NCBI RefSeq assembly: GCF_963675165.1
Contig: NC_087377.1
Span: forward strand, 2,588,824 to 2,652,823
Reading direction: 5' to 3'
DNA length: 64,000 nt
Origin: Halichondria panicea
Lineage: Eukaryota; Porifera; Demospongiae; Suberitida; Halichondriidae
The position numbers and the translations under genes are program-made. Below are positions 1 through 10,279 of this stretch, in pieces (position 1 is the stretch's first letter; every line of letters begins with the position of its first letter). The notes beneath the pieces were generated by a model. It was not told where the DNA came from and ran no database searches. It saw only the letters and a list, made by a program, of their open reading frames with translations.

Positions 1-79
1 TTGCGATCACATTCTGGAATGCATTTAATTGTTGCGAATTAATCAGCCCTCGCAAAGTTTGTTGCTCGCAAAACATTCT
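1..79. repeat. Right part of an inverted-repeat element (MITE-like)
   Basis: This is the right part of a small element seen whole at 32169-32305. It ends in a GCTCGCAAAACATTCT-type terminus that matches, in inverted orientation, the AGAATATTTTGCTGGTG-type left end of the complete copy. It lies in intron 4 of the ankyrin gene whose 5' part is outside the window. Confidence 0.6.
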
Positions 80-409
80 AGGTAATTAAAAGGAAATTTC
101 CTATGCCGCCTATATATACACTGAAGTGCGATGAGCACACTTAATAGTTTCTTGCCTCTAATAATTTTATACTAATGGAGCAATTTAATACTTATGATTT
201 TGCAAAAATGATCTCAGATTTCCATCCCTTATTTGGCATGTATTATATCTACGGGCATGCGGCTAGTGAATCCATTGCAGCTTTGATAATTGATTGCACT
301 TTAGTATGCATCACTGTGCATGCTTATAATAATTATAGTGGTATACAAGCCAGCTGAAAGTTACACCACAACTCCCGGTGTATAATTGTGTATACTTGTG
401 CATGTTCAG

Positions 410-1044
410 ATGCAACTGACCGTGCTGGCTGGACTCCTCTTAGAAGAGCTAAAGAGAGTGGTCACTTTGTAATCGTTGACTACTTCAAGTCTCTATCACA
501 ACAATGTAAGCTCGCTATATACACTAGTCTAACAGTCGTTACTGCATGTACTGGTGTGGCCCAATGTAATTATACTCCCTCTTCTATTACACATGCACGT
601 ACAGCTTCTGTGAGTAACTGGAGGCAGGAGAATGGACCACCACCAACAAAGAAACGAAAAGGTGATTAATTTTAGTATAGGAAATAATAGTAGGCGGGTA
701 TTAGCAATTTTAGCGTTTTCAAATTTTCTCTGCTTTTAGGGTTCAATTCACTAATTGGCAGATTTGTACTTTTAGTACAATGAAAAAAGGGCTAGCTTGC
801 TTAGCATACTCTCAAAAGTAAATTGATATAGATTATTCATAAAATTAATCTGACAAGTTAGACTTAGGACCTGTTTATTTTAGCCCCCATAATTTAATTT
901 CATACCGTTATTATGAGCCCCCCTCAAACACCCACACACCTCACAGCTGCCCAGAAAGTGTGTCCTAGCTGTGAGGAGAGCTGTCACATCCGCTACAAGA
1001 AATGTCCCGAATGTGAGCACAAGTTCCCTCACTCAAGGACATAA
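410..1044 (+). CDS. Ankyrin-repeat / zinc-ribbon protein, short paralog, 3' exons only
   Basis: These are the last three exons of a gene whose 5' part lies left of the window: 410-505, 605-661 and 947-1044. All introns are GT-AG and phase 1. Exon 410-505 encodes the last ankyrin repeat (TPLRRAKESGHFVIVDYF). The next exon encodes the basic PPPTKKRK stretch. The last encodes a zinc ribbon with CPSC and CPEC knuckles and stops at TAA 1042-1044. One cysteine present in the long paralogs is tyrosine here. The gene lacks the Ser/Thr-rich tail of the long paralogs. An identical, complete copy is at 30844-33270. Confidence 0.8.
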
Positions 1045-1541
1045 TGATAGAATCGAAAATATTGTAACTAATTAGTGGTACTGTACTTATAATTATTCGT
1101 TTACCGAATTACATGTACATGCGTGTATATATAGTGGATTATTTTCGTATGATGGAAATTTTCAATTCTGATTTAAAACTACGAAAAATAAAAGTATTCT
1201 ACAGCACCACAATACGTACACATTATTCAACATAAATCCCCTGATATTTGCATGCAGTTCATTATAATTATAATATTAAATTATAGCATACATGAATATA
1301 TATACTAACTATACCCGCTATTATGCATGTATGATAATTTTATAGCATATAATTTATAGTTTCATGTAATTGCTCAGTGTTAAAAAATAATTATTAATTT
1401 TAATGTTCAAAAATAATTATAGCAGTAAAAAATGCAATGATTTGTATAATTTTGAGTGGGTTAAAAAAATTGTCTGAAATTATTAATGCAAAAATTCTTG
1501 TTCAGTGACATGGTTTCCATGGTGATAAATGTTCCAGTAGC
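1045..1541. other. AT-rich intergenic stretch
   Basis: This stretch lies between the stop of the ankyrin gene and the convergent minus-strand model at 1542. It is very AT-rich, with short runs such as AATTATAAT and ATATATA. An AATAAA at about 1186-1191 could serve as a polyadenylation signal for the ankyrin gene. I see no coding exon. Confidence 0.5.
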
Positions 1542-2350
1542 TCATGTTTCCTTGGTAACGGGGACCCATGCTTGTTTGCGCTTCTCCTTTTTGACAATGT
1601 CTTCAATTTGTCCCATAAGAGTGTCCATGTAGATCAGGAATAAGATGTGCTTGATACCTCCATTCATGAGGCAGTGATTAAACCTGGGTAACAAATGTGG
1701 AACACATCGTACATGCAATTGATCGAGACATGAGCAAAGAAATGGCAAACTATTACAACACGTCTACATTGCATGGGCTAACTTTGTGGAGGAGGCTAAT
1801 CACATAATTATTAATAGGTTGCCTAGCTCGCTCTATAAGCCTAGAATTATATGAATTGTTTGTAATTAAACAATAGTTACAATTAACACATACAAAGTCA
1901 TACATTAGGCAGTACAGTACCTATAGTTTGTATACAGGGCATCATCATTGACACCGCAGGCAACCTTCATCCAGCCTGGGACTAATGCAAGGAATAGTTA
2001 TACCAAGAAGCACCCCTCATGTTTCAGCAGCTCAGAGTGTTGCTGTCTTGACTGAAAGTAGAGGTATTTAATGTCTGAGTAGGGGAAGTCCCTGCATAGG
2101 AAAGAATAAAGAAGTTTGTTTTACCACAATAATGTAGATCTATAGTTGTAAGGGGAGAAATTGACAGAGCAATACCTTGTGTGTTTGAACAAAGTTAAGC
2201 TTCAATGGAGAGACAAGACTCAGAGTGAGTGAACATGTAGACTATAACTAACCTGACTCTAGTGCCACCTTTCATTGCATAGACCACTGCCTGAATGTTG
2301 AGAGGAGAGACAGGATGATAATGGACGTACCTTCTATGTAGACCAAACAT
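1542..2350 (-). CDS. Unrecognised minus-strand gene model (123 aa), possibly a relic
   Basis: Four minus-strand blocks join in phase: 2350-2253, 2091-2004, 1964-1921 and 1683-1542, giving 372 nt from ATG to TGA. The product includes VHYHPVSPLNIQAVVYAMKG, FPYSDIKYLYFQSRQQHSEL and a basic C-terminus GQIEDIVKKEKRKQAW. I do not recognise the family. The intron between 1965 and 2003 would be only 39 bp, and the start is simply the first in-frame ATG, so the true 5' end may lie further right. The block-B counterpart (10280-10970) lacks the last exon. The phase agreement supports past coding; present function is doubtful. Confidence 0.32.
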
Positions 2351-2694
2351 CCAGACGCACACAATGGCATCAAACAATCAGTGAACGGGACATACGGCAA
2401 AGGTGTGTGCACCTGGGGATTGTTAGGAGGCACTTGACAACTGTTTAGCTTATAACAGCAGCTTCATAAAATAATGTCAAGTATCGATCTCTTATAATTA
2501 CTATTTTATAATCATTACCTATAGCTACTAAAATTAATATAACGCCTTTTAGGACATAATTATAATTACCTCGTAATTATTGCATCAATTCTCGTTTGCC
2601 TCGAATATACGAATATATAATTCCTATTAATTTAATGTGAAGTTTTTCATTATAGCTAGAGGGCCACTTGTGTAAGTGTGTGCATTGCATTAAC

Positions 2695-2720
2695 TACCGT
2701 ATAGCGGGTGATTTTCGAGG
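2695..2720. repeat. Solo terminal repeat of the ACCGTATA element family
   Basis: The sequence TACCGTATAGCGGGTGATTT matches the end of the complete inverted-repeat element at 13828-14058. No matching opposite end is obvious nearby. It recurs in block B near 11319. It lies upstream of the death-domain exon. Confidence 0.5.
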
Positions 2721-3158
2721 GGTAAAATATTCGTTATTTCCGTGGGCAAACTGACCTCCACCCTACATGAAAACAGTTTACCGGAACGCATGCCAGGCAG
2801 TACAGGCAATAACATCAACCGACATTTTTACAGACGAAAATCAACGTTTTCGATTTGTCGCATGGATTTTTACCCCACGAGTAGTACCCACTATCTATCA
2901 TCTATCATAATTATTCGAAAGTCTTCAGTCTTAAAAAGTACATTATTTTGACTCTTGTCCATTCCTCATTACACGCGTTGTGTGGCTTGCATCATTAAAT
3001 AATGGTATGTGCATTTTCAGAATAGTTTGTTGTATGCAGCTTGTCACACACTTTCTAACCCCAAGATGGCTTGTATAATAAGATGCACACTCGTCATTTA
3101 TTTTTGTTACAATATTTTCTTAAGCATTGCCTGTGATCTAATATTGACTTGTGTACAG

Positions 3159-3523
3159 GATCATCCTCAGAGAAGGATACCAGCAATGGAGACCAGCCGA
3201 TTGTTCTGACTGGAGCGGATATTAATACAATTTGTGAGAGTCTGAAAACTGCCACCTATAATTGGTTTGATTTAGGACTGGCTCTCGGAGTGAAGAGGAA
3301 TGATTTGGAAGACATTGAAGATGCATACCGCCATAACCAACGCCGCCTAATGAAGATGGTAACCAAGCGTCTTGAAGTCACTGATCCAGAACATCCGATG
3401 ACATGGCCTTACATATGTGAATGTCTAAGGAGGCCTACTGTTGAGCGTAACGATGTAGCCGAGGAAATTGAAGACAAATATGTGAGGACAGCAACTGCAG
3501 TTCCTCATAGTGCCACCAACTGA
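3159..3523 (+). CDS. Death-domain protein, terminal coding exon (block A)
   Basis: The exon starts after a TGTGTACAG acceptor in phase 1 and ends at TGA 3521-3523. It encodes about 121 residues with a death-fold pattern: LKTATYNWFDLGLALGVK, then NDLEDIED, a basic RRLMKMVTKRLEV helix and TWPYICECLRRPTV. This matches the helix spacing of death domains, with W, LG-LG and the TW-x-C/L signature. Death domains mediate homotypic assembly in apoptosis and innate signalling. No in-frame ATG lies in the exon, so a 5' exon is missing from this model. ATGGAGAGACAAGACTCAGA with a GTGAGT donor at 2205-2224 resembles the first exon of the ankyrin gene but ends in phase 2, so it does not join directly. A GTATGT donor after the stop suggests spliced 3' UTR exons. 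Confidence 0.7.
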
Positions 3524-3966
3524 TCATGAGAACCTGACAAGGTATGTTTGCACTATTAATGTAAATCTGATCCATATTTTCATTGCATACAATATTTTGT
3601 TGCAGAGCTTATAAGACTCTAGTTGATTGTGCTGCTCATGTTTTCATACAGATATACTGGAAGGGGACGAATGAAGATCGCAAGTGAAGAATCATGCAAT
3701 CAATAATTACAATGACTCTTTGCTGACTGTATACATTATAAAGTATGATCATGAGTTACTGACATTTACAAGGTTGAGCTGTGAGATTCAATTTCTAGCT
3801 TTCTAGTTTAGTGACCCTTTTCCATTGTTCCTGGTACAGGAGTTGCTAGCTTGGAACAAGGCCGCTTTAGAAGACGTACGCTTTCCCTGCGGCTTGGAAT
3901 CGAGGCAGATGGGGTGGGGCCATCTTATTAAAATGGGAGACTGAGAATAAATACTGAGAACTAGAA

Positions 3967-6276
3967 ATGGCTACTGAACAAGACTTAGGGTGAGTGAACA
4001 TGTAGACTATAATTACTACTCATGGTAGCACCTTGTGATTGCATGGAGGGAGGCTCATTCCATTAGTAGAGTCAGAGTAGGCTATGATCAGAGGTGGAAC
4101 ACTGTACAGCAAAGTGACAGCTGGATATGTGCATGGTGTCACTTGTATAAACTATATACACACATCAAGTAATTCTCTGTATGACTGACCCCCCAACCAT
4201 CTATTTTGTACAGTGCTCAAAAGAAGCTAGCCGAGGACTTATACGAGGCTGTAAACAAACGTGACGTCGTCAAAGTTAGGTCTCTGTTGGGACAGGGGGC
4301 AGACCCCAACCACCAGCTCTACTGGAGTGACGAGTGGGGATACAAGGATCCTCCATTACACTTTGCTTGTTATCGGGGCTACCTTGAGATTGCGAAGACA
4401 CTTGTTACCCATGGAGCTCGTACTGATAAAGGTGGTGGGATGGACAAGACTCCACTTCACTGGGCATGCCGGGGAGGTAATAAAGAGATGGTGCAGTACC
4501 TGATTCAAGAGCTCAAATGTAGCACTGGTAAGCAGTCGTGTATTAATAAACTAATGTTTCTCTGTATCTAAATTTAAACAGTATAAACCTGTCTGTATCA
4601 TAGCAACTGGGTGAGGTTTAACTACCATAATCTCCGCATTCCTCATAAACTCCCTTGCCTTGAGGGAACATAATAATTATGTAGGCCTATAGCGAAAAAA
4701 TGTTTAGAGATAAATTTGTGTTAAATTTTGCTTATATTTTAACATTTGCGATGTACGCACGTTAGTACAGTATTACTTATGCTTTTGCGTATGATATATT
4801 TACAGTCGAAAAATTGTCGTGATTTGGTTGAATTACTGTACTTGACCATTTTGTTTCTCCTTTCACCATAATAATTAGTATCTGTGTGATAGTTGAACTC
4901 TGTTCCACAACAGACATGAGGGATAAGGATAACATGACTCCTCTTCAACGGGCTTGTATGTGGGGAAAGAAAGACGTGGTACAGTATCTGGTGGAGGAGA
5001 GGAAGATGGATGTTGGTGAGATTTAGTGTGCTCTTGATAGTCTAGCTCTGTATTGCTAACCCACAAAATCCGCGAAAATTAAGCCCCGCGAAAATTTTAT
5101 ACGGTATTTTGTTTGACTATGTGTAATGTACAGATGTGAGGGATAATCAGGGACAGTCACCACTGGACAATGTTCTGGAGGGTCTTGATGATTCGTATCT
5201 TGAAGGCTGTGTGGATGTTGCCCTCTACCTGATGAGCCGTGGCTGTGCATGTGGTGACGAGGACAAAGCCAGGTTACTGTGTGTAGCATGTGACTTTGGC
5301 AAGCTGGGTGTCGTGAAGGAACTTGTTGAGCAATACAAAGTTGACCCCAACAGTAAGTATTAGTATGTACTTGGTGGAGAAGGCCAACTGTGATATCAGT
5401 GAGTACAACACAACCACCATGCAGTGTTATACCTTTGTTTCTACACCCACTCTTGCTCAGGTGTAACTGACGATTATGGCGAGACTCCTCTTGACCTTGC
5501 TACACAGGAGGGTCACACTGAAATTGCTGACTACCTCAAGTCTCTACCACAACAATGTAAGCTCACTAGGATCATGAGTACACAGTGTGGTCCAATACAG
5601 CTACTCTCTCTATACAGCTGCTGTGACTGGAGACACTGACTCCAGGAGTGACGAGAATGGACCACCACCTACAAAGAAACAAAAAAGTAACTTATCCTAT
5701 GTGCACGTACATCTTAATTCATCTCTACCATTTATACGTCTCCGTCCCACACACACACACACACACTCACACACACACAACCACACAGGTGCCCAGCAAG
5801 TGACTCTGAGAGTGTGTCCTAACTGTGAGAAGAGCTGTCACATCCGCTGCAAGAAATGTCCCGAATGTGAGCACGAGTTCCCTCCTTCCAGTAAGAGCAG
5901 GGCCAAACCCGACCAGGATATTGTGAAAAACCCTTCAAACCTACTGCAGATACTACAGAAAAAGGTCACTACACAGTACTAAGAGTATATTAGGCATATA
6001 CGGAGAGTAACGTGACTTCCTGTATCTTTCATGGGCTTGGAATTTGCACACTGACCAATCCTAGCGTGGGTGATGTAATCTATCAAGAAAGTAGATTACA
6101 TCACCCACGCTAGGATTGGTCAGTGTGCAAATGCCAAGCTTGTGACAGATACAGGAAATCACGTTACTCTCCGCATACATCTGATGTACAGTATTCTGAC
6201 AGTACATACTTTATACTGTTAATATTGTATTGTACAGCCTTAAAAAATATTAATTTCACCACATCAAACAACCCCC

Positions 6277-6344
<68 letters not shown>

Positions 6345-6370
6345 CACACACACACGCACACACACATGCA

Positions 6371-6442
<72 letters not shown>

Positions 6443-7246
6443 GACCAACTGTCTCTGTTAGGATTTGACATTGTCGTACTAGTGCACAGAGATTCAAGCA
6501 AATCACATGACTCCTCTTCCACGTCACATGACACGCCCAGTCGCTCACGCCACACCTACAGGAAGTTTGTCACCTCCGGACTGGCCGAGAGCTTTGTTGA
6601 ATCTCCTCTGGTGTACGGCAGTTGGAAAGATTTCTGTAGTTCTGACAAGACCTCAACTGGACACGCTCAGAAATCCAAGAACCCACGAAAGAAAAAAGGA
6701 GTACAAACGAATACTACTACTACCACTCAGGAGGGGGACAGATCACATGATACGAGTGGAGTGTCACATGATCAAGACAATGTATCTCAAGACAGCAATG
6801 GTGCCAATACTCAATCACAAGCAGCACAAAGCTCTACTGCTCCACTCTCTGTTAGTGACTTGACACCACTCTGGAATACAATATCTTCTCTCCGTCAGCA
6901 AATCGATTCCATGCAGTCCAGTCTAAATGCCCCTCCCACTCACGCGTACCCTCAACACATGTACCCCCCAGCTACTGGTTTAATGAACACAGGGCAATCA
7001 ACCTTTGTACCCGTGCCGGGGGGTGGTCTATTCAATACACCACTCCCCAACCATTTCACTGGACCTTCTTCACACAACTCAATGCTGGGACAGTCATCAC
7101 GATTTAATGTGAATCCCATGTCCTTCCCAATGTTTCCATTTTCACCTGCTCCAGCAAATTATCGTTTCCCTTCATCGATTACACCGTTAGAGTCGTCTAG
7201 GCAACCAATGAACTCTGACCCAAACACTGACTCAATAGATCCGTGA
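3967..7246 (+). CDS. Ankyrin-repeat / zinc-ribbon protein with Ser/Thr-rich tail, long paralog A (601 aa)
   Basis: The exons are 3967-3989, 4214-4527, 4914-5015, 5134-5352, 5461-5556, 5618-5686, 5789-5964 and 6440-7246. They total 1806 nt with phases matching at every junction. The first exon encodes MATEQDLG. Residues ~10-265 are about six ankyrin repeats ([56 protein letters not shown]). PPTKKQK at ~268 resembles a nuclear localisation signal. Residues 284-301 are a zinc ribbon with Cys at 284, 287, 291, 295, 298 and 301. A short leucine-rich helix (NLLQILQKK) runs across the last junction into [18 protein letters not shown] and a tail with [20 protein letters not shown], a KNPRKKKG basic patch and a Ser/Thr/Pro-rich end. 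The donor after 5964 (AAG|GTCACT) is weak. Read-through would instead stop at TAA 5980-5982, giving a ~338-aa short form. Ankyrin repeats bind proteins; the role of the tail is unknown. Confidence 0.82.
5052..5106. repeat. Half of an ACCGTATA inverted-repeat element
   Basis: This stretch in intron 3 of the ankyrin gene matches only the right end of the element that is complete in the same intron of the block-B paralog (13828-14058). The left two thirds are missing here. Confidence 0.6.
5997..6177. mobile_element. Hairpin-forming MITE in last intron
   Basis: The ends are TACGGAGAGTAACGTGACTT and its near-perfect reverse complement finishing CTCTCCGCATA. The arms continue inward almost to the centre (GATTACATCACCCACGCTAG on one side, its complement on the other), so nearly the whole element can fold into one long hairpin. 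There is no coding capacity. It sits just after the possible read-through stop of exon 7. The block-B copy at 14953-15098 is shorter. Confidence 0.85.
6278..6438. repeat. (CA)n microsatellite ending at a splice acceptor
   Basis: A C-run is followed by about 160 bp of nearly pure CA with a few CG and TG interruptions. It ends directly in the CACAG acceptor of the last exon of the long ankyrin gene. All open frames across it (HTHTHT, VCVCVC) are artefacts. Intronic CA repeats are known binding sites for hnRNP L, so an effect on use of the last exon is possible. Confidence 0.97.
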
Positions 7247-7602
7247 ACACTTTGCAATAGAATTTGAAGTTATAATTAAAGTCATGTTGTAAAAAATAAT
7301 TAGTAATTATTTGTTCTGTACGTACTACGTCATGTACTTTCAAAGCAAATCAAATTAAATTATCATAAATAGAAAGTGCTCCCATGCATGAGATTGTATA
7401 ATTTCGAATTCAAAGAAGGGTATACGAATACGTATACATATGTAGTTGTACAGAACTATTTCACTGTGGGATAAATTAAAGTTCTATTCGTATACAGGTA
7501 TACAGCAGCAAATTTAAAAGGTATAAAAACTTGCACAATAAAGTATTCCGACTAAACAATACACTATAATTATACTACAACTGTCCATTGCTGCGTATAG
7601 AT
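7247..7602. other. Spacer between convergent genes
   Basis: This AT-rich spacer lies between the ankyrin stop and the glycosidase stop on the other strand. A CACAATAAAG at about 7535-7544 is a plausible polyadenylation signal for the plus-strand gene. A short palindrome around GTATACGAATACGTATAC lies near 7420-7440. I see no gene. Confidence 0.5.
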
Positions 7603-9528
7603 TTAGTCAGATGACATGATGAGTATCCATGTGATACTCTTGGGGTCCATGGTGACAGTCACCACCGCGTTGTAGCCTCTATCCAACCCACACACGAGTG
7701 CTTTGTCAGATAGGCCAGTGTAGTACAGTGGTAGACTGATGTTGCGTGTTATGGCCACTGGAGTGGGGTTGAATATCATGGCTAGACCGCGGTGGTCAAG
7801 GTGAGGGTTCACGTGCAGCACACAGTCGTAATCTGTGCATGCGTGCAGGGGAAAATAGCAATACATTATTACTATTACCATAAACTTTTATAGCTATGCT
7901 ATAAGTCGAAAAAATGTGACACTCTATAGACATGCAGATATAATTATGTTAAACGTGTAATTTTCGTTGGTGAAAATGTTTGTATTCATGAACTATAATT
8001 AATTTTATAACTATTCTGTATTTTTTTAGAGCTGACGTTGAACCTGTTGCATGCGGTAGAATCATTTCGTAGTTTTAGTTTTCGTATAATTGTGATTACA
8101 ATACGACAAATTCCACCATACGAAAATAACCCGCTATTATATATATTTATACGGTACATAATTAATCACTTCTATTCCCTAGCTCCCATGCACACACCTT
8201 GCATGTCTGGTCTCCTCACATGGACTATGTCACTGATCAGAATGTCACGATAGGTCTTGTAGAAACCCACCCACTTCTCCACCAACTGCATGGTTGCATC
8301 AGTGTCATACAACCTGCATGCATGCAGGGAGACCATTAAACCAGACGGTGCATGCATTAGATTCTGAAAAATGATGTGTGGTTTTTGACGTAAGTGCGTG
8401 ACTATTGTGGCAAATATTAGGAAAAAACGCACGTTTGCTACAATAGTCACGCACTCGCGTGAAAACCACACATCATTTTATATATCCTTATACTTTATAC
8501 ACATACCTGGGGCCACGATAACAAGCTGCAACTCCGTAACCAAGGTATTGTGCCAACGCCCACTCATACTCCACTAGGTGCTCAGACAGTGGCTCAAACT
8601 GAGCAGCAGAACCACCTGTTAGTATGTGGAGGGGGCGGATACATTATATAGCGGAATATGGAACAATATACGGACAATAAAATTGAAAGCAGGCATTGAA
8701 AGAGACCTTTTTCAAATAATGATTTTGTGGCCAGAAATTAAAGGAAATTACTGATTAATTAATTAAGCGCCTCAAAATTTAGCGCTATATTTGTATACAG
8801 CATGGTATAATCATTACCCTAACGTACATACATACCTCCGTGATACACGACCAGTGGTACAAACATCCATCCCTGGGTGGGTATGTAATGGTAGGTGTCA
8901 TCATACATCCCCTGTCTGCTCACACTGAGGTCCTCCCAGCGAGGCAGGCTGTACTGGTTCTCATTATAACTGAAGCAAGAGGGACAAGTATTCAGCATGC
9001 ATGCATGGTGAGAGGAGAATGCATGGACCATGCAAACAAACAAATTACTACATAGACCTAATAAATGATGTACACTGATTATAATTAATAACTGGCGGAG
9101 GTGTGGTGGGTGTGGTTAGCTGAGCCGCACGTTGCACCTCCATATGGTCCGTCAGTCTCAAGCATAGAGAGACCAGTTTGGTTGATGAAAGTGAAGATGA
9201 TGTCATTAATCTTGTCATACCTATACAACGAACAAATACACTAGCTATAATTATTATGACTGAATTGCACACGCACATTAATTTTGGCCTCAAAACAAAA
9301 GCAATTGCTAATCCATGTAGTGGATTAACTATCAACTAAATGCAGCTTGATTAGCTCCGAAAAGAAGCCCATTTCAGAAAAATTACCTACTATAACAGAA
9401 AATAGAACACACTGTAACAAAAGCAATGATCTGCATCTATTGTTAATACAATTATAACCGTAGTAACAACATTGTTTCACTCACCATCCAGAAGCGAAGC
9501 AAGCATCCGGTGTTAGTTGTCCTGATTA
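7603..9528 (-). pseudogene. Truncated secreted glycosidase, 3' fragment (block A)
   Basis: This is homologous to the 3' exons of the complete gene at 17020-22118. Recognisable minus-strand exons are 9528-9485 (fragment), 9220 to ~9091 (fragment), 8969-8836, 8615-8507, 8313-8198 and 7832-7603. The last four keep intact splice sites and frame. The exon ending near 9091 is cut by a deletion of about 530 bp that removes its 3' half and the following intron; the frame then runs into a stop after HTHHTSASY. The upstream exons and signal peptide are absent. The final exon has lost 30 bp in frame, so 10 residues (within LPEGQSPGAVY) are missing. It cannot encode the whole enzyme. Confidence 0.85.
8370..8478. 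mobile_element. Small inverted-repeat element in glycosidase intron
   Basis: The arms ATGATGTGTGGTTTTTGACG and GTGCGTGACTATTGTGGCA are matched in reverse by TGCTACAATAGTCACGCAC and GTGAAAACCACACATCAT. The centre is about 25 bp. It is non-coding. The same insertion is present in block B at 17814-17930, so it predates the internal duplication. Confidence 0.8.
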
Positions 9529-10279
9529 TAGTTGTATGATGAGAACACAGCTAAAACCACAACAATGTTGCACTAGGTTACAATACTAACAGGGAATTGA
9601 AAAAACTCTGATACCTTGTTATAGGTCTGCAACACTGAGCAAATTTAAAAAGCATGACCGGGCCATGGTTGCGTGTGTGTGGATCGAGGGAGGGTATACA
9701 ATTATTATAGAGCAAAGCTACTATACTATGGGCTACAGAAATTTACACACACACCTTGCTGGGGTGAGGTGGTTTCTTGCTGATCGACTGATGTGTTGTA
9801 CTTTGCTGCTGCATGTGCTATATATAATAGAGAGACGATAGGTCCATTTCACCAGGCCTGGAGGGAGTCACGTCAATACTCCTGGAGGGGGGTTAAAAAT
9901 AGATACTCAAAAGTTGTGCTCACGAGTGAACTTCACTATAGATACGATATTATTTTGTAAATCTTCTGAAATAGAAGATTGAATAGGCAATTATTAGCTG
10001 GTAATTATCGTATGAACCACCAACAATATTGGTACAACTCAGAATGGTGTAGGTCATGTGATAGCATCTCCTGACACCCACTCTGCAGACACACGTACCT
10101 GTGTGTGCTTGATACCTCCATTCACTCAGTCTAGGAGTAGACACCATGCAGGCAGGGTGAAGGATACAATAGCACACACAGAGATGTTGGGGCACTGTGG
10201 GAGGAGGGAGATGTATTGATGAGCATCATTACACTAGTCACCATAGTGAGACATGTGTACACACGTACCTGTGTGTGCT
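9529..10279. other. Junction spacer between internal duplication blocks
   Basis: This interval is not shared by blocks A and B. It contains two partial copies of the CTTGATACCTCCATTCA / CACACGTACCTGTGTGTG motif seen at the left end of block A, which suggests a rearranged breakpoint. I see no convincing exon; a minus-strand frame of 81 codons at 9950-10195 has no recognisable feature. Confidence 0.5.

Larger units (their letters stand above)
1660..9528. repeat. Internal segmental duplication, block A
   Basis: This block is homologous in the same orientation to 10280-19518; the offset is 8620-8622 at the left and then drifts through indels. It contains the minus-strand relic, a death-domain exon, a long ankyrin gene and a truncated glycosidase. 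Long identical stretches are broken by scattered substitutions, so it is older than the 32-kb duplication. Block A is shorter mainly because of deletions in the glycosidase part and the absence of extra CA repeats. Confidence 0.9.

Noticed and set aside
2656-2671. 16-nt micro-exon candidate with good acceptor and donor, upstream of the death-domain exon
   Set aside because: In every phase it either contains a stop or creates TGA at the junction with the death-domain exon. It may be a chance pair of splice-like sites.
3009-3209. 66-codon frame MACIIRCTLVIYF and its block-B equivalent
   Set aside because: It runs through the splice acceptor of the death-domain exon in another frame, starts on a non-ATG codon and looks like intron sequence.
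6123-6555. Several open frames on both strands of 60-112 codons made of HTHT or VCVC
   Set aside because: They are readings of the CA microsatellite, not proteins.
8172-9335. Separate minus-strand frames at 8172-8471, 8819-9043 and 9048-9335 considered as individual genes
   Set aside because: They are single exons, with intron overrun, of the glycosidase fragment.
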